Translations under genes and position numbers: made by a program
Shown: piece after piece, positions 1 through 8,221 of the stretch
How positions within the stretch are numbered: the first letter of the stretch is position 1
How the letters are laid out: each line of letters starts with the position of its first letter
NCBI GenBank assembly: GCA_035763085.1
Contig: DASUBV010000324.1
Coordinates: forward strand, 5,576-69,575
From: DASUBV01 sp035763085
Lineage (GTDB): Bacteria > Actinomycetota > Actinomycetes > Streptosporangiales > Streptosporangiaceae
Direction of reading: 5' to 3'
DNA: 64,000 nucleotides
Notes under the pieces: model-generated
What the model saw: the letters and a program-made list of their open reading frames with translations, nothing else
Told to the model about the DNA's origin: nothing
The model's database searches: none

Positions 1-773
1 CTGGCAGTCACCCGGCGCTGCTGTGCTCCCCCCGCCGGCGCTGCGAGCTGCTGGCCGGGCTGGGCGTCAGCGCCGTCTGCGTGCTGCCGTTCAGCTACGA
101 GTTCTCCCAGCTCGGGCCCGATGAGTTCGTCCGTGCCGTGCTGGTGGACCGGCTGCACGCGGCGCACGTGGTGGTGGGGGAGGACTTCCGCTTCGGCCAC
201 AAGGCGGCTGGCGATGTCGCGCTGCTGGCCGAGCTGGGCGAGAAGTACGACTTCTCCGCCGAGGGCGTGCCGCTGCTGACCGACGGAGAGGTGCGGATCT
301 CCTCCTCGGCGATCCGCAAGCTGCTGTCGGCCGGCGACGTGGCGGCCGCGGGGCGGCTGCTGGGCCGCCCGCACCGGGTCGAGGGGACCGTCGTGCGCGG
401 TCACCAGCGGGGCCGCGGGCTGGGGTTCCCCACGGCGAACCTGGAGATGGCGCCGCACACCGCCGTCCCCGCCGACGGCGTCTACGCGGGCTGGCTGATC
501 GCGCTGGATCCCGCCGGGGCGCAGGCCGAGCGGTGGCCGGCGGCCATCTCGGTGGGCACCAACCCGACCTTCGACGGCCAGGAGCGCACCGTCGAGGCTT
601 ATGCCCTGGATCGCGACGACCTGGATCTGTACGGGATGCACATGGCGGCGGAGTTCGTCAGCCGGATCCGGGGCCAGGCCCGCTTCGACTCGGTCGCCGG
701 GCTGATCGAGCAGATGCACGACGACGTCGCGACGGCCCGGCAGGTCACCGGCCGGGACGTCACGGGCGGATAG
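1..773 (+). CDS. ribF: Bifunctional riboflavin kinase / FAD synthetase, 5' end missing
   Basis: Makes FMN from riboflavin and then FAD in the cytosol. The reading frame is open from base 3 (GSHPALLCSPRR...), so the gene enters from outside the window and the first GTG at base 81 is not its start. The nucleotidyltransferase part shows FRFGHKAAGD and the ISSSAIR motif. The C-terminal flavokinase part shows GRGLGFPTANL and the SVGTNPTF / VEAY motifs. The N-terminal nucleotide-binding residues lie off the window. ribF followed by rpsO and pnp is a common actinobacterial order, which supports the call. Family assignment is secure; only the start is unseen. Confidence 0.95.
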   Translation, partial: GSHPALLCSPRRRCELLAGLGVSAVCVLPFSYEFSQLGPDEFVRAVLVDRLHAAHVVVGEDFRFGHKAAGDVALLAELGEKYDFSAEGVPLLTDGEVRISSSAIRKLLSAGDVAAAGRLLGRPHRVEGTVVRGHQRGRGLGFPTANLEMAPHTAVPADGVYAGWLIALDPAGAQAERWPAAISVGTNPTFDGQERTVEAYALDRDDLDLYGMHMAAEFVSRIRGQARFDSVAGLIEQMHDDVATARQVTGRDVTGG

Positions 774-865
774 GTCCGGACCCGGCTGCCCGGCCGGCAT
801 GGTAGCGTGATGGCTGGCCAGATTCGCTGGCCCGGTTAGCTGTGCCCTCAGAATGGCTAGCCGTC

Positions 866-898
866 GAGGGACGCCCGCGATGATCGCGAGGCGCCCTC
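866..898 (+). promoter_or_regulatory. Leader hairpin upstream of rpsO
   Basis: The arms GAGGG-A-CGCC-CGCGAT (866-881) and ATCGCG-A-GGCG-CCCTC (883-898) pair as 15 base pairs with one bulged base on each side and a G between them. It lies 68 bases before the rpsO start and about 90 bases after the ribF stop. It could be a ribF terminator (no T-run follows) or part of an S15-binding leader. The pairing is seen; the function is inferred. Confidence 0.5.
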
Positions 899-965
899 CT
901 GGCCCGGCCAGCTTCCTCGGATCTGCCGGGTGCCCCATATCAGGAACAGGGAAACAAGGAGCAAC

Positions 966-1235
966 GTGCCGCTCGAGACCTCGGTGAAAAGCGAGATTAT
1001 CGCCGGTAACGCGACTAGTGAGGGTGACACCGGCTCGCCGGAAGTCCAGGTCGCGCTGCTGACCAGGCGGATCAACGATCTGACCGAGCACCTGAAGGTG
1101 CACAAGCATGACCACCACAGCCGCCGCGGCCTGCTGCTGCTCGTCGGCCGTCGCCGGCGCCTGCTGCAGTACCTGGCGCGCAAGGACATCAACCGGTACC
1201 GCGCGCTGATCGAGAAGCTCGGGCTGCGCAGGTAG
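966..1235 (+). CDS. rpsO: 30S ribosomal protein S15
   Basis: Primary 16S rRNA-binding protein of the small subunit platform. The GTG at 966 gives exactly 89 residues, the usual S15 length, and is preceded by an AAGGAG ribosome binding site; upstream in-frame starts would add a non-conserved leader. Conserved S15 features are TGSPEVQVALLTRRI, LTEHLKVHKHDHHSRRGLL and YRALIEKLGLRR. It lies between ribF and pnp, as in many actinobacteria. Confidence 0.98.
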   Translation: MPLETSVKSEIIAGNATSEGDTGSPEVQVALLTRRINDLTEHLKVHKHDHHSRRGLLLLVGRRRRLLQYLARKDINRYRALIEKLGLRR

Positions 1236-1253
1236 GTTGGGCGAGGGGCACGG

Positions 1254-1276
1254 CCGCGCGCTGTCGCAGCGCGCGG
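1254..1276 (+). terminator. rpsO-pnp intercistronic hairpin
   Basis: Perfect 10-bp stem (ccgcgcgctg at 1254-1263, cagcgcgcgg at 1267-1276) with a 3-base loop, 18 bases after the rpsO stop. No U-tract follows, so it may be a factor-dependent or weak terminator, or an RNA-processing hairpin in the pnp leader. In E. coli, pnp expression is autoregulated through RNase III cleavage of a hairpin in this interval; the same role here is inference. The rest of 1277-1556 holds no gene that I can support. Confidence 0.5.
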
Positions 1277-1556
1277 CGCGGCCTGCGCCCGGCCAGCCAG
1301 CATGCCGATAACTGCATATCCAACTGAAAACACCACAAAGCGAACGACGTCCCGCGGCTCCGGCCCGGAGCGCTGACAGCGCCCCGCAGGGCCGGTCCTC
1401 GGTAGTGGTTCTCGGGCCAGGCAGGCCGCCAGCGGCGGCCCGGACGGGCCGAGGACTTCAATCGAAGACCGGCCGGCAGCACCCAGCTAGCTGGCTGGCA
1501 TGGCGCTCCACTGGCGGCGGGCAGGCGCGGGACCTCACAGCAAGGAGGTCTCACCC

Positions 1557-3890
1557 GTGGAGGGTGTCAATAGCGCCGAAGTCATCATCGACAACGGCTC
1601 CTTCGGAGTGCACAAGCTCCGGTTCGAGACGGGCCGCCTGGCCCGGCTCGCCGCCGGGTCCGCTGTCGTCTACCTGGACGACGAGACCATGGTGCTGTCC
1701 GCGACGACCGCGGGCAAGCATCCCAAGGAGGGCCTGGACTTCTTCCCGCTCACCGTCGATGTCGAGGAGCGGATGTATGCCGCGGGCCGGATTCCCGGCT
1801 CGTTCTTCCGCCGCGAGGGCCGGCCTTCGGAGGACGCGATCCTCACCTGCCGGCTCATCGACCGGCCGCTGCGGCCCTCGTTCGTGCACGGGCTGCGCAA
1901 CGAGGTCCAGATCGTCGAGACGATCCTGGCCCTGCATCCCGAGCACCTGTACGACGTGGTGGCCATCAACGCCGCCTCGATGTCGACGCTGCTGTCCGGG
2001 CTGCCCTTCTCCGGCCCCATCGGCGGGGTCCGGGTCGCGCTGATCAAGGGCCAGTGGGTCGGCTTCCCGACGCACCCGCAACTGGCGGAGGCGACCTTCG
2101 ACATGGTCGTCGCCGGCCGGGTGCTGGAGGACGGCGAGGTCGCGATCATGATGGTCGAGGCGGAGTCCACCACGAGCACGCTGGGCTTGCTGGCCGACGA
2201 GGCCAGCGGGGCCGTGGCCCCGACCGAGGAGACGATCGCCGAGGGCCTGGAGGCGGCCAAGCCGTTCATCCGGGCGCTGTGCCAGGGCCAGCAGGAACTG
2301 GCCCGGCAGGCGGCCAAGCCGACGGCCGAGTTCCCCACCTTCGCCGACTACGAGCAGGACGTCTTCGACGCCGTCGCGGCCGATGTGTCCGGGGAGCTGG
2401 CCCAGGCGCTCACCATCGCCGGCAAGCAGGAGCGCGACGCCGAGACCGACCGGGTCAAGGCACTGGTCACCGAGAAGCTGGCCGCTCAGTTCGAGGGCCG
2501 CGAGAAGGAGATCAGCGGCGCCTTCCGCGCGCTGACCAAGAAGCTGGTCCGGCAGCGGGTCATCCGCGATGGCGTGCGGATCGACGGCCGCGGGCTGGCC
2601 GACATCCGGACGCTGTCGGCCGAGGCCGGCGTGCTGCCGCGGGTGCACGGCTCGGCGCTGTTCGAGCGCGGCGAGACCCAGATCCTGGGCGTGACCACGC
2701 TGAACATGCTGCGCATGGAGCAGATGATCGACACGCTCAACCCCGAGCGCACCAAGCGCTACATGCACAACTACAACATGCCGCCGTACTCGACCGGTGA
2801 GACCGGCCGGGTGGGCTCGCCCAAGCGCCGCGAGATCGGTCACGGCGCGCTGGCCGAGCGGGCGCTGATCCCGGTGCTGCCGACCCGCGAGGAGTTCCCC
2901 TACGCGATCCGGCAGGTGTCGGAGGCGGTCGGCTCCAACGGCTCGACCTCGATGGGCTCGGTCTGCGCCTCGACCATGTCGCTGCTGGACGCGGGCGTTC
3001 CGCTCAAGGACATGGTCGCCGGCATCGCCATGGGCCTGATCAACGACGGCGACGACTTCGTCACGCTGACTGACATCCTCGGCGCCGAGGACGCCTTCGG
3101 CGACATGGACTTCAAGGTCGCCGGCACCAAGGACGTCATCACCGCGCTGCAGCTGGACACCAAGCTCGACGGCATTCCCGCGTCGGTGCTGGCCGCCGCG
3201 CTCAAGCAGGCCCGCGGCGCCCGGCTGACGATCCTGGACGTGATGCGCCAGGCCATCGACGAGCCGGGCCAGATGAGCGACAACGCGCCGCGCATCATCA
3301 CGGTCCACGTCCCGGTCGACAAGATCGGCGAGGTCATCGGCCCGAAGGGCAAGATGATCAACTCGATCCAGGATGAGACCGGCGCCGAGATCACGATCGA
3401 GGATGACGGCACCATCTACATCGGGGCCACCGACGGCACGTCGGCGGAGGCCGCCCGGGCGACGATCAACGCGATCGCCAACCCGCACATCCCCGAGGTG
3501 GGCGAGCGGTTCCTGGGCACGGTGGTGAAGACGACCACGTTCGGCGCGTTCGTCTCGCTGCTGCCGGGCAAGGACGGCCTGCTGCACATCACGCAGATCC
3601 GCAAGCTGCACGGCGGCGCCCGGATCGAGAACGTGGACGACGTGGTCAAGGTCGGCGACAAGATCCAGGTCGAGATCCGCGAGGTCGACGACCGCGGCAA
3701 GCTGTCGCTGGTGCCGGTGGAGGTCGTCGAGCGTGAGGCGGCCGGCGAGGACCTCGGCGGCCACGATGACCGGGGCGACCGCGGGCACCGGGGTGACCGG
3801 GATCGCGGCGACCGCGGCGAGCACCGGCACCGCAGCCGCCAGCGCACCCGCGGCGGGTCGGGCGACTCCGGCGGGTCCGGGAATTCATGA
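1557..3890 (+). CDS. pnp: Polyribonucleotide nucleotidyltransferase (PNPase / guanosine pentaphosphate synthetase)
   Basis: Phosphorolytic 3'-5' exoribonuclease of mRNA decay; streptomycete homologues also have ppGpp-synthetase I activity. The GTG at 1557 follows a strong AAGGAGGT site, giving 777 residues. Seen in order: first RNase PH domain with FFRREGRPSE (about 83-92); second RNase PH domain with SMGSVCASTMSLLDAGVP and DILGAEDAFGDMDFKVAGT; a KH domain with GPKGKMI; an S1 domain (GTVVKTTTFGAFVSLLPGKDGLLH). A C-terminal Asp/Arg/Gly/His-rich tail of about 50 residues follows. Its stop overlaps the next gene's ATG (ATGA), so the two are translationally coupled. Confidence 0.97.
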   Translation: MEGVNSAEVIIDNGSFGVHKLRFETGRLARLAAGSAVVYLDDETMVLSATTAGKHPKEGLDFFPLTVDVEERMYAAGRIPGSFFRREGRPSEDAILTCRLIDRPLRPSFVHGLRNEVQIVETILALHPEHLYDVVAINAASMSTLLSGLPFSGPIGGVRVALIKGQWVGFPTHPQLAEATFDMVVAGRVLEDGEVAIMMVEAESTTSTLGLLADEASGAVAPTEETIAEGLEAAKPFIRALCQGQQELARQAAKPTAEFPTFADYEQDVFDAVAADVSGELAQALTIAGKQERDAETDRVKALVTEKLAAQFEGREKEISGAFRALTKKLVRQRVIRDGVRIDGRGLADIRTLSAEAGVLPRVHGSALFERGETQILGVTTLNMLRMEQMIDTLNPERTKRYMHNYNMPPYSTGETGRVGSPKRREIGHGALAERALIPVLPTREEFPYAIRQVSEAVGSNGSTSMGSVCASTMSLLDAGVPLKDMVAGIAMGLINDGDDFVTLTDILGAEDAFGDMDFKVAGTKDVITALQLDTKLDGIPASVLAAALKQARGARLTILDVMRQAIDEPGQMSDNAPRIITVHVPVDKIGEVIGPKGKMINSIQDETGAEITIEDDGTIYIGATDGTSAEAARATINAIANPHIPEVGERFLGTVVKTTTFGAFVSLLPGKDGLLHITQIRKLHGGARIENVDDVVKVGDKIQVEIREVDDRGKLSLVPVEVVEREAAGEDLGGHDDRGDRGHRGDRDRGDRGEHRHRSRQRTRGGSGDSGGSGNS

Positions 3891-5194
3891 CGGGCAGCGA
3901 GCGGCTGCCGGGCGGCGACTCCGGCATCCGCCGGACCGTGCTGCCCGGCGGCCTGCGCGTGATCACCGAGTCGCTGCCGGCCGTCCGGTCGGCAGCGCTC
4001 GGGATCTGGGCCGGCGTCGGCTCCCGCGATGAGGATCTCAGCCACGCCGGGGCCACGCATTACCTGGAACACCTGCTGTTCAAGGGCACCAGGCGGCGCA
4101 CCGCCCTGGAGATCTCGGCGGCGATGGACGCGGTCGGCGGTGAGCTGAACGCCTTCACCGCCAAGGAGTACACCTGCTACTACGCGCGGGTGCTGGACAC
4201 CGACCTGCCGCTGGCCATCGACGTGCTGTCGGACATGGTCAACAGCTCGCTGATCGAGCCCAGGGACGTGGACGCCGAGCGCGGGGTGATCCTCGAAGAG
4301 ATCGCCATGAACGAGGACGACCCGTCCGACCTGGTGCACGAGGCGTTCGCCGGGCAGCTGTTCGGCGACACCCCGCTGGGCCGGCCGATCCTCGGCACCG
4401 TGGACTCGATCAACGCGATCTCGCGGCAGCGGATCTACGAGCACTACCAGGCCCGTTACACCCCCGACGGCCTGGTCATCGCGGCCGCCGGCAACCTCGA
4501 CCACGACCAGGTCGTCGACCTGGTCGCCGGGGCGTTCGGCCCGCTGCTGGCCGGGGACCGCCCGCCGGCCGCGGCGCGGCTGAGCGGCCCGGAGGCCGAC
4601 GGCGCCCGTGGCACCGGCGTGCGGCTGGTCTCGCGTCCCATCGAGCAGGCCAACCTGGTCCTGGGCTGCGCGGGCCTGGCCCGCCACGATAGTCGCCGGT
4701 TCGCGCTGGGGGTGCTCAACTCGGCGCTGGGCGGCGGCATGTCCTCCCGGCTGTTCCAGGAGGTGCGGGAGAAGCGCGGACTGGCCTACTCGGTCTACAG
4801 CTTCAGCTCCCAGCACGCCGAGACCGGGCTGTGGGGCATCTACGCGGGCTGCCTGCCGGCCAAGGCCGACGAGGTGCTGGCCATCTGCCGGGACGAGGTC
4901 GAGAAGGTCATCGCCGACGGCCTCACCGATGAGGAGATGGACCGGGGCAAGGGTCAGCTGCGCGGCTCGATCGTGCTCGGCCTGGAGGACCCGTCCTCCC
5001 GGATGAGCCGGCTGGGCAAGGCCGAGCTGGTCTACCCGCGGCTGGAGCCCGTCGATGAGGTGCTGGCCCAGATCGAGGCGGTGACCAGCCAGGACGTGCG
5101 TGACGTGGCGGCCGCGGTGCTGGGCCAGGCCAAGGCGCTGGCCGTGGTCGGGCCCTACGACAACGCCGAGGCGTTCGCCGCCGCGGCCAGCTGA
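3887..5194 (+). CDS. M16 family zinc metallopeptidase
   Basis: Pitrilysin/processing-peptidase-like protease of 435 residues. The inverted zinc motif is HYLEH (58-62), with the third ligand Glu at about 138 in ERGVILEEIAMNED, the expected 76-residue spacing. The C-terminal half has the second M16 domain, including GLAYSVYSF and the GGGMSSRLFQEVREKRG segment. The start is the ATG overlapping the pnp stop. A pnp-M16 peptidase-dapB order is common in actinobacteria. No signal peptide is seen, so it is probably cytosolic. The substrate is unknown. Confidence 0.93.
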   Translation: MTGSERLPGGDSGIRRTVLPGGLRVITESLPAVRSAALGIWAGVGSRDEDLSHAGATHYLEHLLFKGTRRRTALEISAAMDAVGGELNAFTAKEYTCYYARVLDTDLPLAIDVLSDMVNSSLIEPRDVDAERGVILEEIAMNEDDPSDLVHEAFAGQLFGDTPLGRPILGTVDSINAISRQRIYEHYQARYTPDGLVIAAAGNLDHDQVVDLVAGAFGPLLAGDRPPAAARLSGPEADGARGTGVRLVSRPIEQANLVLGCAGLARHDSRRFALGVLNSALGGGMSSRLFQEVREKRGLAYSVYSFSSQHAETGLWGIYAGCLPAKADEVLAICRDEVEKVIADGLTDEEMDRGKGQLRGSIVLGLEDPSSRMSRLGKAELVYPRLEPVDEVLAQIEAVTSQDVRDVAAAVLGQAKALAVVGPYDNAEAFAAAAS

Positions 5195-5227
5195 TGCCGT
5201 GGCGGCGACCGCCAGCTGACGCCGCGA

Positions 5228-5254
5228 CAGCCCGCTGCCACCGGCAGCGGGCTG
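5228..5254 (+). terminator. Hairpin after the M16 peptidase gene
   Basis: Perfect 12-bp stem, cagcccgctgcc (5228-5239) with ggcagcgggctg (5243-5254), and a 3-base loop. It starts 34 bases past the peptidase stop, with no T-run, which is typical of terminators in high-GC actinobacteria. It separates the pnp unit from dapB. Confidence 0.6.
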
Positions 5255-5413
5255 CCGCCGTCACCGGGCCCTCGCGGCGGGCGGCGCGCGGCCTGCTCCG
5301 CATCCAGGCCGAGGCCTGCCAGCCCGCCGCCCCCGTTCGCGGCTCGGGAAGGGGCGTGATGGCTAGGATCGGGCCAGAGCGGCGAGACCAGCGGCGGTGA
5401 GCGAGGGAGCGCG

Positions 5414-6157
5414 ATGATCAAGGTCGGAGTGCTGGGCGCCAAGGGCCGGATGGGCTCGGAGGCGTGCCAGACCGTCGAGGAGGCCGGTGACCTGGAGCTG
5501 GCCGCGCGGGTCGACCTGGGCGATCAGCTCGATCAGCTGGCCGGCTGTGACGTGGCAGTCGACTTCACCCATCCGGGTGCGGTCATGGACAACTTGCGCT
5601 GGTGCATCGCGCACGGAGTGACTGTCGTGGCCGGGACCTCCGGGTTCGATGAGGACCGGCTTGCCGTCGTGCGCCAGTGGCTGGGGGAGCCTCCCGGCGA
5701 CGTCCGGGTGCTGGTCGTGCCGAACTTCTCGGTCGGCGCGGTGCTGATGATGCGCTTCGCCCAGCAGGCTGCGCCGTTCTTCGAGTCGGCCGAGGTGATC
5801 GAGCTGCACCACGAGCGGAAGGCCGACGCGCCGTCCGGGACGGCGGGCCGGACGGCGGCGCTGATCGAGCAGGCCCGGGCGGGCGCCGGCCTCGGGCCCT
5901 CACCGGACGCCACGGTGACTCAGGCCGAGGGGGCGCGCGGCGCCGTCATGGGCGGGGTGCATGTCCACTCGGTCCGCCTGGCTGGCCTGGTCGCGCATCA
6001 GGAGGTGCTGATGGGCGGGCACGGCGAGATCCTGACCATCCGGCACGACTCGCTGGACCGGTCCTCGTTCATGCCCGGCGTGCTTGCCGCGATCCGGGGC
6101 GTCGGTTCCCTGCCGCCCGGCCTGACCGTCGGCCTGGACACCCTGCTCGGCCTCTGA
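5414..6157 (+). CDS. dapB: 4-hydroxy-tetrahydrodipicolinate reductase
   Basis: NAD(P)H-dependent step of lysine and meso-diaminopimelate synthesis, cytosolic. The 247 residues fit the family. Seen: the dinucleotide-binding GAKGRMG near residue 8; the VVAGTSGF segment; the catalytic ELHHERKADAPSGTA with His132/His133 and Lys136; and the C-terminal HGEILTIRHDSLDRSSF. The ATG at 5414 is preceded by a GAGGGAG site. It has its own transcription unit after the 5228 hairpin. Confidence 0.97.
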   Translation: MIKVGVLGAKGRMGSEACQTVEEAGDLELAARVDLGDQLDQLAGCDVAVDFTHPGAVMDNLRWCIAHGVTVVAGTSGFDEDRLAVVRQWLGEPPGDVRVLVVPNFSVGAVLMMRFAQQAAPFFESAEVIELHHERKADAPSGTAGRTAALIEQARAGAGLGPSPDATVTQAEGARGAVMGGVHVHSVRLAGLVAHQEVLMGGHGEILTIRHDSLDRSSFMPGVLAAIRGVGSLPPGLTVGLDTLLGL

Positions 6158-6183
6158 GTCCTCCTGAGCGCTGAGTCCTCCTC

Positions 6184-6400
6184 GGCTCCTGCCCTCTTCT
6201 GGGCGGACCTGGCGCGCCTCCTGCTCTTGGGCTGGTAGGTCTTCCGGGGGTTTTGGCGGGGCTCCTGCCCTCGTGGGCTCCTGAGCCCGTCTGGGCCGGC
6301 TGGCGAGCCTCCTGCCCTTGTTGGTGGGCTGGTGAGGCCTTCCGAGGGCTGGCGGGCTCCTGCCCTCGTGGGCTCCTGCGCCCCCCGGCCTGGAGCGCTG
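6184..6400 (+). repeat. About 95-bp imperfect tandem repeat in the dapB-SGNH intergenic region
   Basis: Two identical 25-base stretches, at 6259-6283 and 6354-6378 (core ggctcctgccctcgtgggct), lie 95 bases apart. The flanks also match imperfectly: forms of cctcctgcYcttg...gggctggt...ccttccg occur at about 6218-6248 and 6308-6345, so roughly two and a half units are present. The whole gap from 6158 to 6701 holds no gene I can support. Confidence 0.7.
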
Positions 6401-6466
6401 GCAGGTCGATGTCGTCGCGCGCGCCCCTGGGACGCGCGAGTCTTCCCGGCCCAGGCCGGAAGCAGT

Positions 6467-6540
6467 GTTAGTTACGTTACGTAATCGGATGAAATACGGT
6501 TGGCCACGGTCGGTGTTCTAATCACAGCTGGATGCAGCGA
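6467..6540 (+). promoter_or_regulatory. AT-rich patch with ttacgtaa palindrome, candidate promoter/operator
   Basis: After the repeat, base composition drops sharply over gttagttacgttacgtaat and following bases. The 8-bp palindrome ttacgtaa (6477-6484) sits about 220 bases before the SGNH gene. No convincing -35/-10 pair can be fixed by eye. Confidence 0.3.
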
Positions 6541-6701
6541 GCGCCGGGTGCCCATGATTGCCGGCGCTGCGGCGTGCCTGGCGGCCGATCAGCCAGCCCG
6601 GCTGCTGCCAGGCTTTGCCCTCGCCTGACCCCATGAGGCGGCCAGTGCCGGCCGGCTCACGCGTGCCGACAAACAGCCCCCATCACCTTGCGGAGTCTGC
6701 G

Positions 6702-7955
6702 ATGTCCCGGCCTGCCCTCGATCGGCTTCGTGCTGCCCTCGCCGTCCGGCGGCGTCTGTACCTGGCGGCGATCAGCCTGGTGGCGATCAGTCAGGCCGCG
6801 ATCGGCCTGGCCAGAGCCAGCCTGGTCAGAGTCAGTCGGGCTAGGGCCGGCCTGGCCAGGGTCGGCTTGGCTTGGTCCGGACTGGCTTGGAAAAGACTGG
6901 CCAGGATCCGGGCGATCCGACGCCCGGCGGTGCTGGCCTTCGCTGCCGTGCTGGCCGCGGCCGGTGTCGCGGTGGGTGGCGTGGTCGCTATGACGGGCAC
7001 CGGGGCCCCGGTGCCGGGCGAGCTGACCAGTTCATTTGCCGGCCGGGCCGTCGGCGCGCTCGATCCGGGCCTGTCGGTGCTGGCCGATGTCGATCGCGCG
7101 CTGGACGAGCCCGGGTCAGCCGGCCCGGCGGCAGACGGCCACCGGTCCGCTGGGAACCAGGCCTCCGACGCCACCCCGCGCGGCACCAGCTCGCCGCAGG
7201 CGAGTCCGGCTCCGGCCGACCGACGCCCGGCCCGGCCGGCGGCCCATCCGGGCGGCAGCCAGGGCCAGCAGCAGAGCCAGGCCGGCTCGCACCCCGCGCC
7301 GGGGCCGTCCGGTCACGGCCGCCCGGCCGCTCCGGCGCTGCGCACCTCCTGCCGCTCAGTCGCCCACATCGGCGACTCGACCTCCGTGGACCTGATCTCG
7401 CCGGCCAGCATTCCCAGCCCGGCGCAGCGGCTGCCGGCCGACTACGCCCGCGTCGGCGTGCAGCACCTGCGAATCAGCGCCTCGGGCGGCCGCTCCATCG
7501 TCGAGGAGATGCCCGGCCAGTCCAACGGCTACGTGGTGGCCCGCGCCTGGCACGACGCCGGGTACCGCGGCTGCTGGGTGTTCGCCCTGGGCACCAACGA
7601 CGCGGCCAACATCAGCGCGGGATCGCAGGTCGGCATGCTGGCCAGGATCGAGCGAATGATGTCGCAGGCGCACGGCGAGCCGGTGCTGTGGGTGAATACC
7701 CGCACCGAGCTGGCCGCCGGGCCCTGGGCCGAGGCTCACGAGCAGGCCTGGGACAACACGCTGCACCAGGCGCTGGCCCGCTATCCGAACATGCGGATCT
7801 TCAACTGGGCCTCGGTGGCCCAGCCGGCCTGGTTCCTGCCGGATGGTATCCACTACAACCCGACGGGCTGCGCCGACCGGGCTCGTGCCATCGCGGACGC
7901 GCTCGCGCGCGCGTTCCCGTTGCACGGCCACAGCGGCGGCCGCGTCGTCGGCTGA
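6702..7955 (+). CDS. Membrane-anchored SGNH/GDSL-type hydrolase (paralogue 1)
   Basis: Predicted single-pass membrane protein of 417 residues. The N-terminal ~75 residues are Ala/Leu/Arg repeats (LARASLVRVSRARAGLARVGL...). A membrane segment at about 75-97 (AVLAFAAVLAAAGVAVGGVV) precedes a Pro/Gln/Ser/His-rich linker (about 135-210). The C-terminal domain (215-405) carries SGNH blocks: HIGDSTS with Ser226 nucleophile; GTND (297-300); DGIHY (381-385) with the Asp/His pair. Cys217, Cys291 and Cys390 may form disulfides outside the cell. Similar domains lie C-terminal in O-acyltransferases that modify envelope glycans, but no acyltransferase domain is present here. The ATG at 6702 was chosen because upstream in-frame starts would include unrelated sequence. 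The substrate is unknown. Confidence 0.75.
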   Translation: MSRPALDRLRAALAVRRRLYLAAISLVAISQAAIGLARASLVRVSRARAGLARVGLAWSGLAWKRLARIRAIRRPAVLAFAAVLAAAGVAVGGVVAMTGTGAPVPGELTSSFAGRAVGALDPGLSVLADVDRALDEPGSAGPAADGHRSAGNQASDATPRGTSSPQASPAPADRRPARPAAHPGGSQGQQQSQAGSHPAPGPSGHGRPAAPALRTSCRSVAHIGDSTSVDLISPASIPSPAQRLPADYARVGVQHLRISASGGRSIVEEMPGQSNGYVVARAWHDAGYRGCWVFALGTNDAANISAGSQVGMLARIERMMSQAHGEPVLWVNTRTELAAGPWAEAHEQAWDNTLHQALARYPNMRIFNWASVAQPAWFLPDGIHYNPTGCADRARAIADALARAFPLHGHSGGRVVG

Positions 7956-8027
7956 GGCTCCCGGTCTCCTGTCCGCCCCGCTGTCCGGGCCACATTTTGG
8001 CCACGGTCCGCGCCATCTCTTTATGGC

Positions 8028-8070
8028 TACGAGAAGTAGTCAATAATAACTCGGGGTAATTACTTACCTG
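8028..8070 (+). promoter_or_regulatory. AT-rich patch upstream of SGNH paralogue 2
   Basis: A low-GC stretch (agtagtcaataataactcgg and onward) includes the palindrome gtaattac at 8056-8063. It is the only AT-rich segment in the 266-base gap and is a plausible promoter region. The exact elements cannot be assigned. Confidence 0.3.
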
Positions 8071-8221
8071 GGCGCGGTAACGGCGCCCGGATAGGCGGAA
8101 ACGGGCGGCACGGGGATGCGGCCATGGGCACCGCCGGCCGGACACGGGGAACGGGCGGCCGGCGGTGCCGGGCGGCCGGCGGCTGGCTCGGCTTCGGCCA
8201 GATCGGGGATGAGGGGGACAG

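Noticed and set aside
1551..3830. Long open frame antisense to pnp, and similar long antisense frames opposite most genes (for example 10047-12701, 12656-14695, 45927-47570)
   Set aside because: They mirror genuine genes on the other strand, have His/Arg/Gly-rich compositions typical of high-GC shadow frames, lack ribosome binding sites and show no family motif.
6184..6400. Possible CRISPR array
   Set aside because: Only two to three imperfect long units at 95-base spacing, with no short identical repeats, no spacers and no cas genes.
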